Shown here: positions 31,476 to 38,952 of the stretch, piece by piece
Layout: every line of letters begins with the position of its first letter
Position numbering within the stretch: position 1 is the first letter of the stretch
Source of the DNA: an uncultured Lysobacteraceae bacterium
GTDB taxonomy: Bacteria; Pseudomonadota; Gammaproteobacteria; Xanthomonadales; Xanthomonadaceae
Direction: 5' to 3'
Assembly (NCBI GenBank): GCA_937897645.1
Contig: CALCNV010000070.1
Span: 1-54,958 of the forward strand
DNA: 54,958 bases
Translations under genes and position numbers: made by a program
Notes under the pieces: model-generated
Databases searched by the model: none
What the model was told of the DNA's origin: nothing
The model's input: only the letters and a program-made list of their open reading frames with translations

Positions 31476-34400
31476 TCACAGCGTGCGGGCGGCGAGCAGT
31501 CTGTCCAGCACCGACTTCAGGGCCAAGGGTCGTACCGGCTTGGCCAGCAGGGGCAAGTCGGCTTCGTTCACTGCCTGTCGCACGGCAGACGTCTGGTCGG
31601 CGCTCAGGATCAGGCACGGCACCGTGCCGAAACGCGCCATCAACCGCTGCGCCACGGCCACGCCGGTATCACCGTCATCGAGGTGGTAATCGAACAACCA
31701 GAGGTCGGCCGTCGACCTGGCCAATAGACCTGCAGCTTCTTCGCCGCTTCGCGCCACCCTCACGTCGCACCCCCAGCCTGTGAGCACCTGGCGTAGCGCT
31801 TCCAGGGCGGCACGGTCGTTGTCGAGTGCCAGCACGCGACGACCCGACAGACCCACCTTGCCGAAGGCAGGCGACTGGCTGGAATGAGGCCGCTGCACCA
31901 ACGGCAACGTTACTGAAAACACCGCACCGCGCCCGGGCTGGCTGCGCAGGGACAGCGGCGCAGCCAGCAGATGCGCGATACGGTCGGCGATGGAAAGCCC
32001 CAGGCCCAGGCCCTGCCCGCTCGCACCTTCCCCACGTCGGAACTCTTCGAAGATCACGCGTTGCTCCGCCAACTCGATGCCCGGCCCGGTGTCGTGCACC
32101 TCGATACGCACGCCGCCATCGATCCGGCGCACGCCCAGCAGGATGCCGCCCGCGTGCGTGTAGCGCACGGCATTGGCCAGGAAGTTCTGCAGGATGCGGC
32201 GCAGCAGTTGCGGGTCGGTGTGCACCCATGCGCACGTGGCCACGCAGGAAAACGACAGTCCATGCTCGCCGGCAAGCACGCGGAATTCCGACACCAGCGG
32301 CTCCAGCACTTCGCTGAGCGGGAAATCACGCGGTTCCGGCACCAGTCCTCCGGCTTCCAGTCGCGACATGTCGAGCAAGCCGGTCAACAGGTCGGTGGTG
32401 GAATCCAGTGCACCGCGGATCTGCTGCACCGATTGGCGCTGGTGGCTGTCGGGAAGTTGTTGTGACAGCGCATCGGTGAACAGGTGCGCAGCATGCAATG
32501 GCTGCAACAGGTCGTGGCCGATGGCGGTGAGGAAGCGGCTTTTGGCGTCGTTGGCGTGTTCGGCTTCACGCTTGGCGGTTTCCAGCAACGCAGTGCGATC
32601 CACCACGCGCTGCTCCAGCGTTTCATTGGCCTGCTTGAGGTTGCGTTCGGCCTGGCGTGATGCGGTGACGTCGGTGTAGGTGGCCACGAAGCCGCCGCCC
32701 GGCATGGGATTGCCACGGATCTCGACGATGCTGCCATCCGGAAACACGCGCTCGGTGAGATGCGGCGTTCCGGCCCGCATATAGGCGATGCGTCGCTGCA
32801 GGGCCGCTTCGTCATTGCCACGATGCGGCATGCGTGCCAGCGCCCACCGGGTCAGGTCGATGATGGGACGGCCCACCTGCAGCAAGCTGTCAGAGAAGCC
32901 GAACAGCTCCACGTAGCGCCGGTTCCATGCAACAAGCCGTTGCTCGCGATCGACCACGCTGATGCCTTGGCTCATGTTCTGCAGCGCGGCTTCCAGCACC
33001 TGCTGGTTGAAGCGCAGGTCCTGCGACACCTCGCCGACGATGGCCGCGACCGCATCCAGCTCGCCACTTTCACGGCGCGCCGCGTTCAACAGCAGGCGTG
33101 CGGACGCGGAACCCAGCACCGCGGAAAGTTCGCGTTCCATGCGTGACTCGGTAAGTGCAGTCACCGGGCCAGTGGCGGGCGCGCCTTCCAGCAATTGATC
33201 CACGCGTTCACGCGCAAGGAAGCGCAAGCCCGCGTCACGCAATGCCTGCCTGTCGAGATTGCGTCCGGCGTAGTAAGGCGTTTCACGACGCAGCGCGGTC
33301 GCCAACAAGGTCACGACGATGCCCATGAACAGGCTGGCGCCGACGCCGCGACCGAGCGGACTCCAACCGGTGAGGCCGAACAATCCATGCGGCGACAGCC
33401 ACGCTTGGCTGAACGGCCCCTGCTGTATCCATGCCGGTTCGTTGCCGGAGATCACCGCCACCATCGGCACCAGGATCACCCATGCCCACGTGGCGAACGC
33501 GGCGACGATGCCGATGATCGCGGCGCGCGGCGGCGTCTGCGGTCGCCACACCGCGAAGCCTAGCGCAGGTGCCAGCGTTGCGAGTGCCGAGAACGACACG
33601 GCACCGATGTCGGCCAGCGCCTCGCTGCCACTGTTCAAACGGCTGTACGCCCAGGCCAGCAGCATGATCACCAGGATACCGACGCGACGCAGCAGCAGCA
33701 GGTCGCCGCGGCGATCGCCGCCCTTGTCGCGCGACCACGCACTGCGCAGCAAGCCGGGTGCGAACCAGTGATTGCCGATCATCAAACTGAGGGTGAGCGT
33801 GCTCACCACCACCATGCCGGTGGCAGCACTCAATCCACCGAGGAAGGCGAACAAGGCAATGCCGCTGTTCCCCTGCGAGAACGGCAGCGCAAGCGCATAC
33901 ATGTCGGACGGGACACTGTCGCCGAGCAAGGCGGTGCCGGCACGTGCGAGCGGCAAGGCCGGCAGCGCGATCAGGATCAGGTACAGCGGAAACTGCCAGC
34001 GCGCCGTGCGCACGTCGCGGTCGTCGCGGCATTCCACTACCGCCACGTGGAACTGGTGCGGCAGGATGAACATGGCCAAGGCGCCCAGCAGCACCAGTGG
34101 CGCAAAGCCACCTACCGGCTCCAGCGGCGTGGCAGACACGGCGGCGACGGGCAGGGAGTCCAGGCTGAACCAGACGAAGGCACCCAGCGCCAGCATCGCC
34201 AGCAGCTTGAACAGCGACTCGAACGCCATCGCCAGCACCAGGCCGCGGTTGTGTTCGGCCGCGCTCGCACGGCGCGTGCCGAACAACATGGCGAACAGCG
34301 CCATCGCCAGCGCCACGTACAGCGCGCTGTCGCGCCAGGCCGGCACCGCCGCCGCGACTTCTCCCGCGTCGGCCGTCAAGGTGGCGAAGCTCATCGCGAT

Positions 34401-34808
34401 CGCCTTCAACTGCAGCGCGATGTAGGGAATCAAACCCAATGCCGCGACCAGGGTGACCGTGGCCGCCAGCCAGGCATCTTTTCCAAGGCGCGTGGCGATC
34501 AGGTCGGCCAACGACGTCGCGTTGGTTTCGCGCGCCAGCTTGATCAGCCGCACCATGAAGGCCACGGCCAACCCGTAGAACAGGATGGCGCCGAGGAAGG
34601 TGGGCGGCAGCGGCCAGCCATAGCGTGCGGCCTGGGTCACGGTGCCGTAGAACGTCCACGAGGTGCAGTGCACCGCCAGCGACAGCGAATAGACGTGGCG
34701 CCAATGGCGCGCGAACAGCGTGGGATGGCGTTCGCCATACAGGGCCGTGCCGAACATCAGCGCCAGCCACAGCAGGCTGGCCAGGGCGACGGTCCAGAAA
34801 CTCAGCAT
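31476..34808 (-). CDS. SLC5-fused hybrid sensor histidine kinase/response regulator (CrbS/CbrA-like)
   Basis: 1110 aa. Residues 1 to about 500 are a sodium/solute-symporter-like domain of some 13 membrane helices. A PAS domain (about 600-725), HisKA with phospho-acceptor H765 (AIGHDLLQPL), a HATPase domain (N-box around 873, G-box GQGLGLGLS around 933) and a C-terminal receiver with D1040 (LFDYHLDD) follow. Kinases of this layout sense or transport small acids or amino acids and act on LuxR-type regulators. The candidate partner is the response regulator at 30083. No transport substrate can be read directly. Confidence 0.92.
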   Translation of the reverse strand: MLSFWTVALASLLWLALMFGTALYGERHPTLFARHWRHVYSLSLAVHCTSWTFYGTVTQAARYGWPLPPTFLGAILFYGLAVAFMVRLIKLARETNATSLADLIATRLGKDAWLAATVTLVAALGLIPYIALQLKAIAMSFATLTADAGEVAAAVPAWRDSALYVALAMALFAMLFGTRRASAAEHNRGLVLAMAFESLFKLLAMLALGAFVWFSLDSLPVAAVSATPLEPVGGFAPLVLLGALAMFILPHQFHVAVVECRDDRDVRTARWQFPLYLILIALPALPLARAGTALLGDSVPSDMYALALPFSQGNSGIALFAFLGGLSAATGMVVVSTLTLSLMIGNHWFAPGLLRSAWSRDKGGDRRGDLLLLRRVGILVIMLLAWAYSRLNSGSEALADIGAVSFSALATLAPALGFAVWRPQTPPRAAIIGIVAAFATWAWVILVPMVAVISGNEPAWIQQGPFSQAWLSPHGLFGLTGWSPLGRGVGASLFMGIVVTLLATALRRETPYYAGRNLDRQALRDAGLRFLARERVDQLLEGAPATGPVTALTESRMERELSAVLGSASARLLLNAARRESGELDAVAAIVGEVSQDLRFNQQVLEAALQNMSQGISVVDREQRLVAWNRRYVELFGFSDSLLQVGRPIIDLTRWALARMPHRGNDEAALQRRIAYMRAGTPHLTERVFPDGSIVEIRGNPMPGGGFVATYTDVTASRQAERNLKQANETLEQRVVDRTALLETAKREAEHANDAKSRFLTAIGHDLLQPLHAAHLFTDALSQQLPDSHQRQSVQQIRGALDSTTDLLTGLLDMSRLEAGGLVPEPRDFPLSEVLEPLVSEFRVLAGEHGLSFSCVATCAWVHTDPQLLRRILQNFLANAVRYTHAGGILLGVRRIDGGVRIEVHDTGPGIELAEQRVIFEEFRRGEGASGQGLGLGLSIADRIAHLLAAPLSLRSQPGRGAVFSVTLPLVQRPHSSQSPAFGKVGLSGRRVLALDNDRAALEALRQVLTGWGCDVRVARSGEEAAGLLARSTADLWLFDYHLDDGDTGVAVAQRLMARFGTVPCLILSADQTSAVRQAVNEADLPLLAKPVRPLALKSVLDRLLAARTL

Positions 34809-34852
34809 GCGAGGGCGCTATCGGTTGGCATGGTCATGTCTGCGAATTGCAT

Positions 34853-34946
34853 TGTAGGAGCTGCGCCAGCTGCGACCGAACACTATCGGCCTGCGGACAA
34901 TTCATCCAGGCCGGGACACCCGGTCGCAGCTTGCGCAGCTCCTACA
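34853..34946. repeat. TGTAGGAGCTGCGCCAGCTG... palindromic repeat
   Basis: TGTAGGAGCTGCGCCAGCTG, continuing into CGACCG, is mirrored by CGGTCGCAGCTTGCGCAGCTCCTACA, between the kinase gene and the TonB receptor gene. It has the modular form shared with the other GTAGGAGC elements. Confidence 0.9.
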
Positions 34947-34967
34947 GGATGCGTGGAGCATAACGCA

Positions 34968-34995
34968 GCGACGGCGGGCTTTCGCCCGCCGTCGC
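34968..34995 (-). terminator. Strong hairpin after the TonB-dependent receptor gene
   Basis: GCGACGGCGGGC pairs perfectly with GCCCGCCGTCGC across a 4-nt loop, 28 bp past the receptor stop codon on the minus strand. There is no clear U-tract, but stem strength and position suggest a transcript end. Confidence 0.6.
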
Positions 34996-35023
34996 GTGGG
35001 GTTGCACGATGACGCGTGGCCGA

Positions 35024-37240
35024 TCAGAAATCGTAACGCGCGGTCAGCGAGTACTGGCGCGGCGGACCGTAGAAGCCGGTCAGCACGCCGTAGGCGGCGA
35101 TGTTGTAGCCGGTGGTGCGGTATTCCTCGTTGGCCAGGTTGCTGCCCTGCAAGGACAGCGACCACGCGTCGTCGATCTTCCAGATCACGCCTGCACCAAT
35201 CAGGCCATACCCATCCTGGCGGATCGCCGGGCTCAGGTCGGTCGTGGGCCACACTTCGGCCTGGTAGGAATAGCCGACGCGCGCCGACAGGTTGCCGCCG
35301 TTGGCCAGCGCCGTGCGGTATTCGACGTTCAGTGCGCCGGAGAATTCCGGTGCGTTGGTGAAACGCTGGCTGTCCGCGACATTGACGCCCGACGTGATGA
35401 ATTCATCGTACTTGGCATCCAGCCACGCCAGGTTGCCGCTGATCAGCCAGTTCTCGGTCGGCAGCCACTGGTATTCGGCTTCAACGCCGTTGACCGTGCC
35501 CTTGCCGGCGTTGGTGAAGTCGCCAAAGAAGCTCTGGGTATTGTTGGGCAAGGTGTACGAAGTGAACACCGACAGCTGGATGTCCTTGTAGATGTTGTGG
35601 AACGCGGCCAGGTTCAGGAACAGGCGCTGGTCGAAGAACGCCATCTTGCTGCCGATCTCGAAGCTGTCGACGCTCTCGTCGTCGAACGGTTCGCCAGAAC
35701 GCGGTACCGCCGTGGTGTTGGCGCGGATGTTGTAGCCACCGGACTTGAAGCCGCGTGACGCAAGACCGTAGATCATGATGTCGTCATTGACCTGATAGTC
35801 CAGGGACACCTTGGGCGAAACATTCTTGAAGTTGACCGTCTTGTCGAAGTTGGCCGCGGTTCCCCACGCCGTGATGTATTCATTGGTCAGGTAGAAGCGG
35901 TTCAGCGCGACCGCGTGCTTGTCTTCATCGGTATAGCGCGCGCCCACGTCCAGCTTCCATTTTTCGCCGAGGTCGAAGGTCCAGTCTGCATAGAACGCCA
36001 TGCTCTTGGTGTTGACATAGCCCTGCGTATCGCCAAACAGCGGGTTGGTGAGCGATGGGGCGGCCAACGGGTTGGAGAACCAGTTGAGCACCTGGCCACC
36101 GGCGTCGCCGTTGAAGAAGTACAGGCCCATGACGCCGCGCGCAGCACCGCCCGCATCGTAGTTCGCCTGCAGTTCGTTGCTGACCTGCTGATCGCTGTAG
36201 AACGCGCGCACGTCCACCAGTTTCAGCGGCGTGGTGTCGAAATCGATGTTGGTTTCGGTATCGGACTCGCGCTTGGCGATCACGTACTTGAATGCCCAAT
36301 CGTCATTCGGGCGCCAGTTCACCGCCATCGACGCACCTTTCATCACCGTGTTGTTGACGTTGGGCATGCCGCTGCGGATATCGAACGGGCTGTCGAGCGG
36401 CGGATACGCCGGTGCCAGCGGGTTGGCGGCGAGCATCTTGGCGCCACGCACGCCGGACTTGTCGTCCATCCAGTCGATGGCGAACTGCACGTCGAAATCA
36501 TCCTGCGAATAGGCGCCCAACTGGAAGCGCATCGCGTTGATTTCCTTGTCGCTGACCTCCTGCTGGTTGATGAGGTTCTCGCCGAATCCATCGCGGTTCA
36601 TGCTGGCCACGGCCACGCGGGCGCGCAGGCCGCTGTCCTTGCCGCCGATCTCGCCGCCGATGGCCGCCTTGGCATCCAGCTGGTTGTAATTGCCGACGGT
36701 GATGGAAGCGAAGCCGTCGGTTTCCTGCGGCAGGCCGCGCGAGATGTACTTGATCGCGCCGCCAATGGTGTTCTTGCCGTACAGCGTGCCCTGCGGGCCG
36801 CGCAGCACTTCGATGCGCTCCACGTCGAACACGTCCAGCAAGGCACCTTGCGGACGTGCGATGTACACGTCGTCCAGGTAGATGCCCACGCCCGGATCAA
36901 CGCCCCACAGGGGGTCAGCCTGGCCGACGCCGCGGATGTAGGCGGTCGCAGTGCTGCTGGAGCCACGCGCCGCGTACACGGTCAGGTTGGGGACCTGCGC
37001 ATCCAGGTCACCCAGGTCGCGCACGTTCAGGCGGTCCAGCGTGGCCGCCGTGAACGCGGTGACCGCGACCGGGACTTCCTGCAGCGTCTCTTCGCGTTTA
37101 CGTGCAGTGACCGTCACCGCATCCAGCGTGGTTGCGCTGTTGGTAGATGGGGTCTCGGTAGTCGCCGTAGATTCCTGTGCCCATGCCGATGGCGCCAGCA
37201 ATACACAGCCAATCGCCAGACTCAAATGTTTGCGCTTCAT
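35024..37240 (-). CDS. TonB-dependent outer-membrane receptor
   Basis: 738 aa from ATG 37240 with GGGGAA just upstream; the frame opens to 37591 but the signal peptide starts here (KHLSLAIGCVLLAPSAWAQ). A plug domain (EVPVAVTAFTAATLDRLNVR, GVGQADPLWGVDPGVGIYLD, VLRGPQGTLYGKNTIGGAI) is followed by a 22-strand barrel ending in LTARYDF, with the aromatic last residue. The DDVYIARPQGALLDVFD motif is typical of receptors for carbon compounds rather than known siderophores. It is divergent from a GntP permease and shares its promoter region and operator. Its ligand is inferred to be a small organic acid or oligomer. Confidence 0.92.
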   Translation of the reverse strand: MKRKHLSLAIGCVLLAPSAWAQESTATTETPSTNSATTLDAVTVTARKREETLQEVPVAVTAFTAATLDRLNVRDLGDLDAQVPNLTVYAARGSSSTATAYIRGVGQADPLWGVDPGVGIYLDDVYIARPQGALLDVFDVERIEVLRGPQGTLYGKNTIGGAIKYISRGLPQETDGFASITVGNYNQLDAKAAIGGEIGGKDSGLRARVAVASMNRDGFGENLINQQEVSDKEINAMRFQLGAYSQDDFDVQFAIDWMDDKSGVRGAKMLAANPLAPAYPPLDSPFDIRSGMPNVNNTVMKGASMAVNWRPNDDWAFKYVIAKRESDTETNIDFDTTPLKLVDVRAFYSDQQVSNELQANYDAGGAARGVMGLYFFNGDAGGQVLNWFSNPLAAPSLTNPLFGDTQGYVNTKSMAFYADWTFDLGEKWKLDVGARYTDEDKHAVALNRFYLTNEYITAWGTAANFDKTVNFKNVSPKVSLDYQVNDDIMIYGLASRGFKSGGYNIRANTTAVPRSGEPFDDESVDSFEIGSKMAFFDQRLFLNLAAFHNIYKDIQLSVFTSYTLPNNTQSFFGDFTNAGKGTVNGVEAEYQWLPTENWLISGNLAWLDAKYDEFITSGVNVADSQRFTNAPEFSGALNVEYRTALANGGNLSARVGYSYQAEVWPTTDLSPAIRQDGYGLIGAGVIWKIDDAWSLSLQGSNLANEEYRTTGYNIAAYGVLTGFYGPPRQYSLTARYDF

Positions 37241-37298
37241 GGTATTCCCCTCTCCCGGGTACAACGTGGCAGCGGCCCGTGTGGCCGATTCGAAGGCA

Positions 37299-37372
37299 AG
37301 GCTAGAGGGGTACCGGCCCGATGGGCATCGTACCTTCGTACAGTGGGGCTGCAGCGCCGGTCTGCGGATACT
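37299..37372. promoter_or_regulatory. Divergent promoter region with GTAC palindrome (box 2)
   Basis: CGTAC-CTTC-GTACA is centred at 37335.5 and matches box 1 at 13 of 16 positions (ATCGTAC and GTAC are identical). On the minus strand TAGCCT (37304-37299) is centred 34 bp away, toward the TonB receptor, with GGGCCGG (37319-37313) in the -35 region at the same distance as in box 1. On the plus strand GATACT (37367-37372) is centred 34 bp away, toward the permease. Confidence 0.65.
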
Positions 37373-37392
37373 CGCCTCCACTTGCAAGCCCG

Positions 37393-37415
37393 GCATGCGC
37401 CGTGATTGCGCATGC
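37393..37415 (+). promoter_or_regulatory. Inverted repeat in the permease leader
   Basis: GCATGCGC-N7-GCGCATGC, 5 bp before the AGGAG ribosome site of the permease gene. If transcription starts near 37379, this forms a hairpin in the leader; it could also be a protein-binding site. One copy only. Confidence 0.4.
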
Positions 37416-37430
37416 TCATGAGGAGTTGGG

Positions 37431-38828
37431 ATGTCGTTCCTGATCGTGCTGGCCGCGTTGTGTTTCCTGATGTACGTGGCGTACCGCGGCCACAGCGTGA
37501 TCCTGTTCGCGCCCATCGCGGCGCTGGGCGCGGTGTTGCTGACCGACCCGTCGCTGGTCGCGCCCATGTTCACCGGCCTGTTCATGGACAAGATGGCCGG
37601 CTTCCTGAAGCTCTATTTCCCGGTATTCCTGCTCGGCGCGATCTTCGGCAAGCTGGTCGAGATATCCGGGTTTTCCAAGTCGATCGTCGCTGCCACCATC
37701 AAGATGGTGGGCAAGCAGCGCGCCATGCTGTCCATCGTGGTCGTGTGCGCCCTGCTGACCTACGGCGGCGTGTCGTTGTTCGTGGTGGTGTTCGCGGTGT
37801 ATCCATTCGCGGCCGAACTGTTCCGCCAGAACGACATCCCCAAGCGCCTGATACCCGGCACGATTGCACTGGGCGCCTTCACCTTCACCATGGATGCGCT
37901 GCCCGGCACGCCGCAGATCCAGAACATCATCCCGACCTCGTTCTTCGGCACCAATGCATGGGCGGCACCCGTACTGGGCACGGTGGGCGGCATCTTCATC
38001 CTGATCATCGGCATGAGCTACCTGGAATGGCGTCGCCGTACCGCGCTGCTGGCGGGCGAAGGCTATGGCAGTGACCTGCGCAACGAACCGGAACCGTTCC
38101 GCGGCGAAACACTCGCACATCCTTTCATCGCGATGCTGCCGCTGCTGCTGGTGGGCGTGTCCAACTTCGCGTTCACCCGGCTGATCCCGGATTTCTACGG
38201 CAAGACCAGCTCGTTCATGCCCTCGATGCTGGGCAACCCGGAGCCTGTGGTGCAGGAAGTGGCCAAGTTGGCCGCGATCTGGGCCGTGCAGGGTGCGCTG
38301 CTGATCGGAATCGTGTCGGTCATCGTGCTTGCATGGAAACCGGTCACCGCGCACTTCGCGGAAGCGACCAAGCCGGCGGTCAACGGCGCCTTGCTGGCTT
38401 CGATGAACACCGCGTCGGAATATGGTTTTGGTGCCGTCATCGCCGCCCTGCCCGGCTTCATGGTGGTGGCCAACGCCCTGCAGGGCATTCCCAACCCGCT
38501 GGTCAACGCGGCGGTTTCGGTCACCGTGCTGGCCGGCATCACCGGCTCGGCCTCGGGCGGCATGAGCATTGCCCTGGCCGCGATGGGCGACAGCTTCATC
38601 GCCAATGCCAATGCGGCCGGCATCCCGATGGAAGTGATGCACCGGGTGACCTCGATGGCGTCGGGCGGCATGGACACCCTGCCCCATAACGGTGCAGTGA
38701 TCACCCTGCTTGCGGTCACTGGCCTGAGCCACCGGCAGTCGTACAAGGACATCTTCGCCATCACCATCATCAAGACCATGGCGGTGTTCTTCATCATCGC
38801 GGTGTATTACGCGACCGGCCTTGTCTAG
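37431..38828 (+). CDS. GntP-family permease, candidate 3-hydroxybutyrate transporter
   Basis: 465 aa with about 12 membrane helices and an AGGAG ribosome site. GntP landmarks are YGGVSLFVVVFAVYPFA, MDALPGTPQIQNIIPTS and GITGSASGGMSIAL, ending with ASGGMDTLPHNGAVITLL. Known family members take up gluconate or D-serine. A branch is linked to 3-hydroxybutyrate dehydrogenase genes in pseudomonads and Ralstonia and is annotated as 3-hydroxybutyrate permease. The shared box with the 3HB-oligomer hydrolase supports that role here. Citrate-like or gluconate substrates remain possible. Confidence 0.87.
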   Translation: MSFLIVLAALCFLMYVAYRGHSVILFAPIAALGAVLLTDPSLVAPMFTGLFMDKMAGFLKLYFPVFLLGAIFGKLVEISGFSKSIVAATIKMVGKQRAMLSIVVVCALLTYGGVSLFVVVFAVYPFAAELFRQNDIPKRLIPGTIALGAFTFTMDALPGTPQIQNIIPTSFFGTNAWAAPVLGTVGGIFILIIGMSYLEWRRRTALLAGEGYGSDLRNEPEPFRGETLAHPFIAMLPLLLVGVSNFAFTRLIPDFYGKTSSFMPSMLGNPEPVVQEVAKLAAIWAVQGALLIGIVSVIVLAWKPVTAHFAEATKPAVNGALLASMNTASEYGFGAVIAALPGFMVVANALQGIPNPLVNAAVSVTVLAGITGSASGGMSIALAAMGDSFIANANAAGIPMEVMHRVTSMASGGMDTLPHNGAVITLLAVTGLSHRQSYKDIFAITIIKTMAVFFIIAVYYATGLV

Positions 38829-38952
38829 GACGAACTGGCCCCGATCAGGCTGGATTACAGGCTCCGATTGACCACCGTGTGCGCTGGTTCGCAGTCCCGG
38901 GACCGCGCTTCGCCAATACTCCGCATTGCATAAAAGTGCATGGGGAATCCAG

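Noticed and set aside
33768..35012. 414-residue open frame opposite the sensor kinase gene
   Set aside because: Arg/Gln/His-rich shadow of the kinase's membrane domain; extends through a palindromic repeat.
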